From Nocardioides panzhihuensis (GTDB taxonomy: Bacteria > Actinomycetota > Actinomycetes > Propionibacteriales > Nocardioidaceae): a DNA stretch of 64,000 bases. Shown here in pieces: positions 52,939 through 61,057 of this stretch. The notes beneath the pieces were generated by a model. It did no database searches. It was not told the origin of the DNA and saw nothing but the letters and a program-made list of their open reading frames with translations. The DNA lies in assembly GCF_013408335.1 (NCBI RefSeq), contig NZ_JACBZR010000001.1:1612001-1676000 (forward strand), read 5' to 3'. A program made the translations under genes and the position numbers. Numbering within the stretch: position 1 is the stretch's first letter; each line of letters opens with the position of its first letter.

Positions 52939-54747
52939 TCAACCAACGGTGGCCTGGCGGGCGAGGCGGACGGGAGCGTTGCCGGCGCCGTAGCCGTCGT
53001 AGCTCTCGCGCCGCTCGACGAGCTCGAAGAAGACCTCGCCGACGGTCTCGGTATAGCAGTGCAGGTACTCGCCGTCGGCGTCGCGGTCGTAGAGCAGGTC
53101 GAGGTCGCGCAGCGTGTCGACGAGGTCCTCGGCCAGACCGAAGCGGGCGACCAGGTCGTCGTAGTAGTTGCCCGGCACCGCGAGCGGCCGCAGACCGCGC
53201 TCCCGGGCGGCCGCCACGACGTCGATGATGTCGGGGCAGGCGAGCGCGATGTGCTGGGCGTGGCCCTGCTGATCGGTCGGGAGATGCCCGGACGGGAGCA
53301 GGTTGAGCGGAAGACGTACGCCGCCGGCAGGCGAGCTCATCACCTGGCTACGGACGAGGCCGGCGGGGCCGGCGACCTCCTGGCTCGGCTGCGGGGCCAG
53401 CGACAGCACGCTGGTGTAGAAGAGGACGGCCTCGTCGAAGCTGTGCCAGGGCTGGACCAGGTTGACGTGGTCGATGCGCGTGCCGCCGTCCACCGCGCCT
53501 GCGACGCCACCGCCGAACTCGCCGATCCAGTCTGCCGCGTGGGAGCAGAAGACCTCGGTGCCGTCGGGGGAGGTGAAGGCGCGCAGGGCCTGCTCGCCGG
53601 CGTACGTCCGGCGGTGGACGGGTGGCGCCATCAGTCGTGCGGCACGCTCCGCGGCCGGGTCTGAGTCGGGGACGTCGAAGCCGACGGCCGCGATGCGTGG
53701 TGAGGGCGAGCTGCTGGGCTGGTCGTTGCACACGATCCGGGCCTGGCCCCAGGTCCACAGGCGCACCTGCTTGCTGCGGTGACGGCCGCCGAAGTCGAAG
53801 CCGAGCTGCTCGAGCAGCACCTCGACGCCGGAGGTGTCGGCCGCCTTGATCTCGACGAAGTCGAAGGCCTCCGGTGCGGCGACGTCGGGCAGCCGGGGGA
53901 GGAGGCCGCCGTCATGTCCGGCCTCGTCGCCGAGCAGGTCGGCGGTGCGGTCGGCGAGCCAGCGCAGCGAGCGCTGTGCCTGGCGGGCGGTGCGCACCGG
54001 GTCGGTCTGGCGGAAGGTGTCGTTGAAGACCTCCAGCGACAGCGGCCCGTCGTAGCCGGCGCGGATCACGTGCGCGAGGAAGGCCGGCAGATCGAAGCTG
54101 CCCTCGCCGGGGAAGAGCCGATGGTGGCGGCTCCAGGAGAGCACGTCCATGCTGAGGGCGGGTGCGTCGGCGAGCTGCAGGAAGAAGATCTTCTCGGCCG
54201 GGATCTCCTCGATCTGCTTCGGGTCGTGGCCGCGCGAGAGGATGTGGAAGCTGTCCAGGCAGATCCCGACGTTGGGGTGGTCGGCGAGCTCGACGATGCG
54301 CCACGAGCGCCGGTAGTCGTCGACGAACCGTCCCCAGGCGAGTGCCTCGTAGGCGAGCCGGATGTCGTACGCCGCCGCGAGCTCGCCCAGCCGGCGCAGC
54401 TGTCGCGCGGAGACCTCGTCGTCGTCGACGGTCGCGGTGCCGACGTTGCTGCAGACCAGCATCAGGTCGATCCCGAGACGTCGCATGAGCTGGAACTTAG
54501 CCTCGGCGCGGCGCAGGACATCGGCGAAGACCGACTCGTCGACGCCCTCGGCGTCGCGGAACGGCTGGTAGAGGTCCAGCGTGAGCCCGAGCCGGTCAGC
54601 CAGTGCCCGGATCTCCTCGGGGGACTGGGGTGCGGCGACGAGATCGGGCTCGAAGATCTCGATCGCGTCGAAGCCGGCTTCGGCCGCGGCGTACATCTTC
54701 TGGACCAGGCCGCCGCTGAGGCAGACGGTGGCGATCGAGGTGCGCAT
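52939..54747 (-). CDS. quiC1: Bifunctional 3-dehydroshikimate dehydratase/HPPD-like fusion (QuiC1 type)
   Basis: The 602-residue fusion has an N-terminal sugar-phosphate-isomerase-like TIM barrel (about 1-265; MRTSIATVCLSGGLVQKM, EIFEPDLV, LAYEALAWGRFV, CLDSFHILSRG, LEVFNDTFRQ) and a C-terminal HPPD-like domain (about 290-602). The first half matches 3-dehydroshikimate dehydratase, which yields protocatechuate. The second half retains a full metal triad, His427, His499 and Glu575, so it may bind metal and not be merely structural. A matching operator and the divergent TetR link it to the shikimate/quinate genes at 55.7-58 kb. Confidence 0.88.
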   Translation of the reverse strand: MRTSIATVCLSGGLVQKMYAAAEAGFDAIEIFEPDLVAAPQSPEEIRALADRLGLTLDLYQPFRDAEGVDESVFADVLRRAEAKFQLMRRLGIDLMLVCSNVGTATVDDDEVSARQLRRLGELAAAYDIRLAYEALAWGRFVDDYRRSWRIVELADHPNVGICLDSFHILSRGHDPKQIEEIPAEKIFFLQLADAPALSMDVLSWSRHHRLFPGEGSFDLPAFLAHVIRAGYDGPLSLEVFNDTFRQTDPVRTARQAQRSLRWLADRTADLLGDEAGHDGGLLPRLPDVAAPEAFDFVEIKAADTSGVEVLLEQLGFDFGGRHRSKQVRLWTWGQARIVCNDQPSSSPSPRIAAVGFDVPDSDPAAERAARLMAPPVHRRTYAGEQALRAFTSPDGTEVFCSHAADWIGEFGGGVAGAVDGGTRIDHVNLVQPWHSFDEAVLFYTSVLSLAPQPSQEVAGPAGLVRSQVMSSPAGGVRLPLNLLPSGHLPTDQQGHAQHIALACPDIIDVVAAARERGLRPLAVPGNYYDDLVARFGLAEDLVDTLRDLDLLYDRDADGEYLHCYTETVGEVFFELVERRESYDGYGAGNAPVRLARQATVG

Positions 54748-54766
54748 GGGTCTCCGTTCGTGGCTA

Positions 54767-54784
54767 ATGTACGAAACGGTACAT
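54767..54784. promoter_or_regulatory. TetR operator at quiC1/tetR
   Basis: ATGTACGAAACGGTACAT has 6-base arms (ATGTAC/GTACAT) and sits between the divergent quiC1 and tetR genes. A close relative precedes the shikimate dehydrogenase gene at 55664-55681. Confidence 0.65.
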
Positions 54785-54829
54785 ACAATGGTCCGGCTTG
54801 GGAAGTGGGCTGTGCTCTAGGCTCGGGAC

Positions 54830-55483
54830 ATGGTCGACACGCAACATTCCGCCGAGAAGTCGGAAGAGCGGCTCCGAGACGCCGAACGCACCCGGGCCGA
54901 GCTGCTCGAGGTCGCGACCGAGGTGTTCTCCGAGCAGGGCTACTCGGGTGCGAGGGTCGACGAGATCGCGGAGCGCACCCGCACGACCAAGCGGATGATC
55001 TACTACTACTTCGGCGGCAAGGAGGGCCTCTACCTCGCCGTCCTCGAGGCCGCCTATCGTCGCATCCGGGAGGCCGAGCAGGGGTTGCATGCCGACCACC
55101 TGGCTCCGGTGGACGCGGTGCGCAGGATCGCCGAGCTCACCTTCGACCATCACCACGACCACCCGGGCTTCATCCGGCTCGTCTCGGTCGAGAACATCCA
55201 CAACGGCCAGCACCTTGGGAAGGTCGAGTCGCTGCGCGACCTCGGCACTCCGGCAGTCTCCCTCCTCGACGACGTTCTGGCCCGCGGCCGCGCCTCGGGT
55301 GAGCTCCGCGGCGACGTCGACGCGGTCGACGTGCACATGCTGATCAGCTCCTACTGCGTCTTCCAGGTCGCCAACGCCGCGACCTTCGGGTTCCTCTTCG
55401 GCCGCGACATGCTCGCCCCCGACGTACGCGAGCGCCACCGCCGCATCCTCGGCGACATCGTCGTCGGCTGGCTCTCGGCCTAG
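54830..55483 (+). CDS. TetR-family regulator of shikimate/quinate use
   Basis: The 217-residue TetR protein has a helix-turn-helix (ARVDEIAERTRTTKRMIYYYFGGKEGLYLAVLEAAY) and a helical effector domain typical of the TetR_C_33/QuiR-like kind. It lies between quiC1 and the dehydrogenase-transporter pair, and related palindromes precede both, so it probably represses the whole catabolic set until shikimate, quinate or protocatechuate appears. ATG 54830 is the evident start. Confidence 0.88.
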   Translation: MVDTQHSAEKSEERLRDAERTRAELLEVATEVFSEQGYSGARVDEIAERTRTTKRMIYYYFGGKEGLYLAVLEAAYRRIREAEQGLHADHLAPVDAVRRIAELTFDHHHDHPGFIRLVSVENIHNGQHLGKVESLRDLGTPAVSLLDDVLARGRASGELRGDVDAVDVHMLISSYCVFQVANAATFGFLFGRDMLAPDVRERHRRILGDIVVGWLSA

Positions 55484-55501
55484 CCAGAGCTGCCCCCTCC
55501 C

Positions 55502-55612
55502 TCGCCCGAGGCGTCACATACGTCGCCCGAGGCGTCACATACGTCGGCCGAGTTGGCACCGCGCTGCCAACTCGGCCGACGCGAGTGACGCCTCGGCCGA
55601 CGCGAGTGACGT
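55502..55612. repeat. Symmetrical cluster of 21-base tandem repeats
   Basis: Two exact 21-base units lie at 55502-55522 and 55523-55543 (TCGCCCGAGGCGTCACATAC + G). Two near-identical 21-base units (CTCGGCCGACGCGAGTGACG + C/T) lie at 55571-55591 and 55592-55612. The right units are largely the reverse complement of the left ones, and the centre GGCCGAGTTGGCA/TGCCAACTCGGCC is a perfect 13-base stem. The cluster forms one long, stepped hairpin after the TetR stop. Confidence 0.75.
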
Positions 55613-55663
55613 CTCGGCGGGGGTTGACGAGCCGAGGCCGGGTGTGATCCCCTTCACTACGTA

Positions 55664-55681
55664 ACGTACTAGTTCGTACAT
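55664..55681. promoter_or_regulatory. TetR operator before the shikimate dehydrogenase gene
   Basis: ACGTACTAGTTCGTACAT reads in reverse complement as ATGTACGAACTAGTACGT and matches the quiC1 operator at 14 of 18 positions. It ends 14 bases before the ATG at 55696. Confidence 0.6.
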
Positions 55682-55695
55682 TAAGGATCGCCCAG

Positions 55696-56556
55696 ATGAA
55701 GTCTTCGTTTCTCGTCGGCCTGATCGGCGCGGGAGTCGGACCCTCGCTCAGCCCGGCGCTGCACATGCGCGAGGCGGCAGAGCATGGGTTGTCCTACGTC
55801 TACAAGACGCTCGACATCACGGCTCTGGGGATCCCCGCCGAGGGCGTGGGCGACCTGATGAACGATGCCCGGCGTCTCGGCTTCGACGCGCTCAACATCA
55901 CCCACCCGTGCAAGGAGCTCGTGATCGAGCACCTCGATCGGCTCGACGAGACCGCGGCCCGCCTCGGCGCGGTCAACACCGTGGTCTTCACCGATGAGGG
56001 CGCGGTCGGCTACAACACCGACACGACCGGGTTCGGCCACGCACTGCGTACCGGGATGCCGGGTGCTCCGCTCGGCACCGTCGTGCAGCTCGGCGCGGGA
56101 GGGGCGGGCTCGGCCGTCGCCCACGCGCTCGTGACTCAGGGGGTCGAGAGGCTGGTCATCGCCGACATGGACCTCGACCGCGCCCAGGCGCGCGTCGAGG
56201 AGATCCGCCGTCACCACCCGGAGAGCACCGTCGAGGCCACCCACGTCGACAAGCTGGTCGCGCTTCTCCCCGAGGCCGACGGACTGGTCAACTGCACCCC
56301 GGTCGGCATGGCCGACCACCCCGGTACGCCGCTGGAGACGAGCCTCCTCCGCCCTGACCTGTGGGTGGCGGACATCGTCTACCGGCCGCTGGACACCGCG
56401 CTGCTCCAAGCCGCGCGTGAGGTCGGCTGCCGGACGCTCCACGGAGGCCACATGGCGGTCTACCAGGCCGTCGACGCCTTCCGGCTGATCACCGGCATCG
56501 ACCCCGATGCCGAGCGGATGCTCGCCCACCTGCGCGAGCTCGCCGCAGCCGGCTGA
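55696..56556 (+). CDS. Shikimate/quinate 5-dehydrogenase
   Basis: The 286-residue AroE/YdiB-family NAD(P) enzyme has a substrate domain with SPALHMREAAEHG, DALNITHPCKELVIEHLD (catalytic Lys in HPCK) and NTVVFTDEGAVGYNTDTTGFGHAL. The Rossmann domain carries QLGAGGAGSAVAHAL near residue 131. In the catabolic direction it would oxidise quinate or shikimate to the dehydro acids used by quiC1. NITHPCK resembles the corynebacterial quinate/shikimate type. AAGGA lies 8-9 bases before the ATG, and the transporter gene follows after 76 bases. Confidence 0.88.
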   Translation: MKSSFLVGLIGAGVGPSLSPALHMREAAEHGLSYVYKTLDITALGIPAEGVGDLMNDARRLGFDALNITHPCKELVIEHLDRLDETAARLGAVNTVVFTDEGAVGYNTDTTGFGHALRTGMPGAPLGTVVQLGAGGAGSAVAHALVTQGVERLVIADMDLDRAQARVEEIRRHHPESTVEATHVDKLVALLPEADGLVNCTPVGMADHPGTPLETSLLRPDLWVADIVYRPLDTALLQAAREVGCRTLHGGHMAVYQAVDAFRLITGIDPDAERMLAHLRELAAAG

Positions 56557-56632
56557 CCCCGAACCTGAACAAACATCCACCCCCCCCACCCGCCCGCGGT
56601 CAGGAACCGCGGACCTACCCGAGGAGGACCCG

Positions 56633-57961
56633 ATGGCGGGACCTGACATCGAGAACAGCGAAGGCAAGACCCCGATCAGAGCCGCGCTGGCCAGCTTCAT
56701 GGGCAGCGCCGTGGAGTACTACGACTTCTTCATCTTCGGCTCCGCCGCAGCCCTGATCTTTCCGCATGTCTTCTTCCCGACCGCCGGCGATGCCTCGCTG
56801 GTGATGTCGTTCGCGACCTTCGCGTTCGCGTACGTCGCCCGGCCGGTCGGCGCGGTCTTCGTCGGTCACTTCGGCGACCGCATCGGCCGCCGCAAGGTGC
56901 TGCTGTTCACGCTCCTGCTGATGGGTGGTGGCACGTTCCTGATCGGCTGTCTGCCGACCTTCGACCAGGTCGGCTGGCTCGCGCCCGGACTGCTGGTGTT
57001 CTGCCGGCTGCTCCAGGGCCTCTCGGCTGCCGGCGAGCAGGCCGGCGCCAGCTCGCTGACGCTCGAGCACGCGCCCGACGACAAGCGCTCCTTCTACACC
57101 TCCTGGACCCTGACCGGCACCCAGGGCGGCCAGATCCTGGCCGCGCTCGTCTTCATCCCGGTGGTCGCGCTGCCTGACGACATCAAGTACGGCATCGGCT
57201 GGCGGATCCCGTTCTGGCTCTCCGCGATCGTGGTGCTGGTCGCGTTCTTCATCCGCGCCCGCCTCAACGAGACGCCCGAGTTCGAGGAGGCCAAGGCCAA
57301 CAACGAGGTCGCCAAGCTGCCCCTCGCGGTGCTGCTGCGCGACCACTGGGTCGACGTTCTGCGGGTCATCTGCTGCGCCTTCATCGCGGCCGTCTCCACG
57401 GTGTTCGGAAACCTCGCCATCGCCTATGGAGTCGAGATCGGCATGGTCGACTCGATCACGCTGTGGCTGGTCGTGGCCGCCAACGTCGTCGCGCTGTTCA
57501 CCCAGCCGCTGTTCGGCCGCCTCGCCGACCGGGTCGGGCGCAAGCCCGTCTTCATCTACGGTGCGGTCGCCAGCGCGGTCATGATGCCGTTCTACCTGCT
57601 CTCGATGAGCCAGAGCAACGAGCTGCTCGTCTTCGCCCTCGCGATCATCACCTTCTCCTTCGGCTACGCGGCCGCCAACGCGGTCTGGCCCTCGTTCTAT
57701 GGCGAGATGTTCTCGACCCCGGTGCGTTTCTCCGGTGTCGCGATCGGCACCCAGATCGGCTTCATGCTGGCCGGGTTCACGCCGTCGATCGTCACCGCCC
57801 TGGGCGGCGTGAAGGAGGGCGGCTGGGTCGTCACCGCGGGCTACACCGCAGTGGTCTGCCTGGTCGCGATCGTTGCCGCCAGCACGGCACGGGAGACCAA
57901 GGATGTACGCACCGCCGACCTCGGCGCTCGGCCGGTGACCCCGCGGGGCGCGGTGGTCTGA
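56633..57961 (+). CDS. MHS-family shikimate/quinate-type transporter
   Basis: The 442-residue major facilitator of the metabolite:H+ symporter group (ShiA-like) has GSAVEYYDFFIFGSAAALIFPHVFFP in helix 1, GHFGDRIGRRKVLLFTL in loop 2-3 and LLQGLSAAGEQAGASSLTLEHA in helix 5. GAGGAGGA is 4-8 bases from ATG 56633. It is co-directional with the dehydrogenase under the same candidate operator, so uptake of shikimate, quinate or dehydroshikimate is the best guess. Confidence 0.87.
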   Translation: MAGPDIENSEGKTPIRAALASFMGSAVEYYDFFIFGSAAALIFPHVFFPTAGDASLVMSFATFAFAYVARPVGAVFVGHFGDRIGRRKVLLFTLLLMGGGTFLIGCLPTFDQVGWLAPGLLVFCRLLQGLSAAGEQAGASSLTLEHAPDDKRSFYTSWTLTGTQGGQILAALVFIPVVALPDDIKYGIGWRIPFWLSAIVVLVAFFIRARLNETPEFEEAKANNEVAKLPLAVLLRDHWVDVLRVICCAFIAAVSTVFGNLAIAYGVEIGMVDSITLWLVVAANVVALFTQPLFGRLADRVGRKPVFIYGAVASAVMMPFYLLSMSQSNELLVFALAIITFSFGYAAANAVWPSFYGEMFSTPVRFSGVAIGTQIGFMLAGFTPSIVTALGGVKEGGWVVTAGYTAVVCLVAIVAASTARETKDVRTADLGARPVTPRGAVV

Positions 57962-58034
57962 CGCCTGGCGGCCCCGCCGGTCGACACGCTCGGCCGCAGG
58001 CGGCCTCGCGGCTCGACCAGCGGGGCGGGCGTCA
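57959..58034. terminator. Imperfect palindromic terminator/repeat
   Basis: TGACGCC (57959-57965) pairs with GGCGTCA (58028-58034), and CCCCGCCGGTCGAC with a near match to GCTCGACCAGCGGGG. It lies between the converging transporter and sigma-factor genes and resembles other TCGA-rich intergenic repeats here. Confidence 0.55.
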
Positions 58035-58973
58035 GAGGCCGTGACGGTGGCGGTTGCGGCGGCGTACGACTTCCTTCAGATCCGCCACCGGACCCAGGTG
58101 GCCCAGCTTCTCGGGGTTGGTGACCGAGCGGATCCGCTGGATCTGGCCGTCGAGGATGTCGAGGGTCCAGGTGCCGAGGACGGAGCCGTCGGCGTCGCGC
58201 AGGATGGCGCCCGGCTCGCCGTTGAGCTCGCGCTCCTCCAGGCGGGCACCGATGGCGAGCAGCGGCGGCACCGCCGCGACCAGGATGCGTGCCGCCTTCT
58301 CCGCGCCGAACCGGCCGCCGGCGCCACCAGCCACGCCACCACCGTCGTTGACGGTCTCGACATCGGCCGCCAGCAGCGCCTGGAGCTGATCGAGATCGCC
58401 GTCGCGCAGCGCGTCGAAGAAGCGACTGGAGAGCTCGACCCGTTTGCGCCGGTCGGCCTCGAACCGTGGCTTGCCCTCGTCCATGTGGCGACGCGCGCGC
58501 GAGGCGAGCTGGCGGCAGGCGGCCTCGGAGCGATCGACCGCCGCGGCGATGTCGGCGAAGCCGAAGTGGAAGACCTCGCGCAGCACGAAGACCGCCCGCT
58601 CCAGCGGGCTGAGCCGCTCGAGGAGCAGCAGCGCGGCCATCGAGACCGAGTCGGCCAGCTCGGTCGCCCGCTCCGGGCTCGCGTAGATGTCCGCGCGCTC
58701 GTCCGCGTGGGTGTCGGTGGGCAGCGGATCGGGGAACCACGGACCGACGTACGTCTCCCGGCGCACCCGTGCCGAGCGCAGCACGTCGAGCGAGATGCGG
58801 GTGACCACGGTGGACATGAACGCCTTCAGCGAGTCGGGCTCGGTCGGGCTCGAGGCCAGCCGGATCCAGCTCTCCTGCACCGCGTCCTCCGCCTCGCTCA
58901 CGCTGCCGAGGATCCGGTAGGCGATCGAGAACAGCAGCGGGCGCAGCTCCTCGAACTCGGCTTCAGGTGTCAT
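58032..58973 (-). CDS. ECF41/SigJ-like RNA polymerase sigma factor
   Basis: The 313-residue protein has sigma-2 (FEELRPLLFSIAYRILGSVSEAEDAVQESWIRL, about 7-40) and sigma-4 (LSPLERAVFVLREVFHFGFADIAAAVDRSEAACRQLASRAR, about 115-165) regions, followed by a SnoaL-like C-terminal extension typical of ECF41 that tunes activity. ATG 58973 follows GAGGAGGA at good spacing. ECF41 genes usually neighbour a carboxymuconolactone decarboxylase- or oxidoreductase-like partner, which is absent here; the neighbours are a transporter and a GNAT enzyme. Confidence 0.87.
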   Translation of the reverse strand: MTPEAEFEELRPLLFSIAYRILGSVSEAEDAVQESWIRLASSPTEPDSLKAFMSTVVTRISLDVLRSARVRRETYVGPWFPDPLPTDTHADERADIYASPERATELADSVSMAALLLLERLSPLERAVFVLREVFHFGFADIAAAVDRSEAACRQLASRARRHMDEGKPRFEADRRKRVELSSRFFDALRDGDLDQLQALLAADVETVNDGGGVAGGAGGRFGAEKAARILVAAVPPLLAIGARLEERELNGEPGAILRDADGSVLGTWTLDILDGQIQRIRSVTNPEKLGHLGPVADLKEVVRRRNRHRHGL

Positions 58974-59118
58974 GAAATGTCCTCCTCGGTCCATCTTGCC
59001 CTCTAGGACGAGGCAGCGCGGACGACTGTGACATGGCGCCAGACACCGCGCCCCGTCGGGTCGTACGCCTGCTGGAAAAGGTTCGACGCAGGTCAGGGTG
59101 CGCTGGGAGGATGGCGCC

Positions 59119-59721
59119 ATGACCGTCGAGGAGGGTGAAGCGCCGGCTTCCTGCACCGTGCGCCGGGCGCATGCCGAGGAGTGGCAGAGCATCCGGGAGC
59201 TGCGTCTCGAAGCGCTGCGTGACCCGATCGCCCACCTCGCCTATCTCGAGCGACTCGAGGACGCCCTCCAGCGGCCGGACAGCTACTGGCGGGAGCAGGC
59301 GCAGACGGCCGCCGCCGGCACGTCCGTGGGGAAGTTCGTCGCGGTCGGCGAGCACGCCGAGTTCGTGGGGACGGTGACGGCACTCGTGACGGCGCCGGGC
59401 GAGCCCGACTACATCGGTGAGACGAGTGCACACGTGCGTGCCGCCATCGTGGGCGTCTACGTGCGACCGGACCAGCGCGGCGGCGGTGTCCTGCAGGCGC
59501 TTCTGTCGGAGACGGAGGCGTGGCTGCAGGACATCGGTGTCCAGCAGGTGCGCCTCCACGTCAACGAGGACAACGTCCGCGCGCAGGGCGCGTATCGCAA
59601 GTGCGGTTACGTCGACACCGGCACGCGGGTCGAGATGGTCGACGGGGTGAATCACGAGATGGTCCGCGAACTTCGAGCTACGCAGAGCGAACGCGGTCTC
59701 GACGAACAGACCACGGCCTGA
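59119..59721 (+). CDS. GNAT-family N-acetyltransferase
   Basis: The 200-residue acetyltransferase has the motif A region AAIVGVYVRPDQRGGGVLQALLSETEAWLQDIG (about 110-143) with the R/Q-x-x-G-x-G/A-type acetyl-CoA loop, followed by LHVNEDNVRAQGAYRKCGYVDTG. The target is unknown. GGGAGG is 8 bases before ATG 59119. It is divergent from the sigma-factor gene and might be a target of it (inference only). Confidence 0.83.
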   Translation: MTVEEGEAPASCTVRRAHAEEWQSIRELRLEALRDPIAHLAYLERLEDALQRPDSYWREQAQTAAAGTSVGKFVAVGEHAEFVGTVTALVTAPGEPDYIGETSAHVRAAIVGVYVRPDQRGGGVLQALLSETEAWLQDIGVQQVRLHVNEDNVRAQGAYRKCGYVDTGTRVEMVDGVNHEMVRELRATQSERGLDEQTTA

Positions 59722-59738
59722 TCGGTCATGCTGCTGTC

Positions 59739-60575
59739 ATGGGGCACCTGATCGCGGCCGGGCCGCGCCACTCGCTGGGGTTGTGCGCGGACGGGACGGT
59801 CCTCGCCACCGGTTCGGGAACGGCGGGGGAGTGCCGCACCGCTGACTGGACCGAGGTCGTCGAGGTAGCGGCGGGCAACGTGCACACCGCCTCGAACACG
59901 GGGCGGTCCCACAGCGTCGGTCTCCGAACCGACGGCACCGTGGTGGCGACGGGCTGGAACAACGAGGGTCAGTGCGAGGTGACCTCCTGGCGCGAGGTGA
60001 CCGCTGTCGCCGCCGGTTGGCGCCGCACGCTGGGACTGCGGGCCGACGGCACCGTGCTCGCCGCGGGCAGGCGCACCGAAGGCGCCGGCGAGGTGGACTC
60101 GTGGCGCGAGATCGTCGCGCTGGCCTGCGGTGACTGGCACTCGGTCGGCCTCAGGGCTGACGGAACTGCGACGGCGGTGGGTAACGATCGCCGCGGGCAG
60201 TGCAACGTCGGTGCATGGGGCGACCTAGTCGCCGTGGCGGCGGGCTACCTTCACACAATCGGCCTGACCAGCTCCGGGCGCGTGCTCACGGCCGGCGATC
60301 GCAGCGCCGGGGCGGGTGGTGTCGAGACCTGGCGCGATGTCGCGGGAGTGGCCGCTGGCAGCTACCACACCGTCGCCGTCACCGCCGACGGCCGAGCATT
60401 GGCCGTCGGCGGCAACGACGCCGGCCAGTGCGATGTCGCCGACTGGCGCGAGATCGTCGCGGTGGCCGCAGGGTCCCGGCACACGCTCGGACTGCGGGCA
60501 GACGGGACCGTCCTCGCAGCCGGGAGCAACGAGCACGGTCAGTGCGACGTCGCTGGGTGGCCGCCGATCTGGTGA
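59739..60575 (+). CDS. Seven-repeat RCC1-like beta-propeller protein
   Basis: The 278-residue protein is built of seven repeats of about 38 residues with consensus HSVGLRADGTVLAAGxNxxGQC and then xVxxWREIVAVAAG. The count fits one complete seven-bladed propeller. The first repeat has an insert (GNVHTASNTGRS), and no signal peptide or extra domain is present. ATG 59739 follows the GNAT gene by 17 bases, so the two may be co-transcribed. Bacterial RCC1-like proteins are scaffolds or binding proteins of unknown partner. Confidence 0.8.
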   Translation: MGHLIAAGPRHSLGLCADGTVLATGSGTAGECRTADWTEVVEVAAGNVHTASNTGRSHSVGLRTDGTVVATGWNNEGQCEVTSWREVTAVAAGWRRTLGLRADGTVLAAGRRTEGAGEVDSWREIVALACGDWHSVGLRADGTATAVGNDRRGQCNVGAWGDLVAVAAGYLHTIGLTSSGRVLTAGDRSAGAGGVETWRDVAGVAAGSYHTVAVTADGRALAVGGNDAGQCDVADWREIVAVAAGSRHTLGLRADGTVLAAGSNEHGQCDVAGWPPIW

Positions 60576-60685
60576 GCTCCCCGCTGTCGGTCCGCGGTCA
60601 GGAAGTCGTCGAGGGCGCGGCAACCGCCGCATGACGGCTGCCTGACCTCCTCCCGAAACCGCTGGACGAGACTTCAGCCGATATC

Positions 60686-61057
60686 TCAGCCGAGGAGGAC
60701 GAAGACCGCCAGACCGGCGTACGCGAGGTTCACGACGCCCCGAGTGACGACGCCGCCGGTGGTGTCGCCGAAACGGGTCGCGCCCGAGGTGTGGCGGAGG
60801 TCGTCGAGGTGGACGAGCGTGTAGGCGAGAAATATCAGCACCGCCACGCCAGCCGCCCAGGGGCGGGTGACCGGGACCAGCAGACCGATCCCGATCGCCA
60901 CCTCGGCGAGCCCGGAGACGTACACCGTCAGTCGCTTGGACGGCCACCACTCGGGGACGAGCGGCTCGACCTTGCCAGGGGCGGCCAGATGGGCCACTCC
61001 CACGACGAGCAGCAGCGCGGCCAGGATCCAGGCGACGACCGTGACGGCCAGGCTCAC
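60686..61057 (-). CDS. DoxX-family membrane protein
   Basis: The 123-residue protein has four helices, AWILAALLLVVGVAHLAAPGK at the start and GLAEVAIGIGLLVPVTRPWAAGVAVLIFLAYTLVHLDDLR in the middle, as in DoxX/DoxD-like proteins. GTG 61057 overlaps the stop of the NAD(P)H oxidoreductase gene by 4 bases (GTGA), so the two are translated together. This coupling to a flavoprotein suggests a role in redox or thiosulfate/quinone-linked metabolism, but no direct evidence is present. Confidence 0.8.
   Translation of the reverse strand: MSLAVTVVAWILAALLLVVGVAHLAAPGKVEPLVPEWWPSKRLTVYVSGLAEVAIGIGLLVPVTRPWAAGVAVLIFLAYTLVHLDDLRHTSGATRFGDTTGGVVTRGVVNLAYAGLAVFVLLG

Noticed and set aside
55502-55612. A small CRISPR array
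   Set aside because: The units are contiguous with no spacers, the arrangement is mirror-symmetric, and no cas gene is present.
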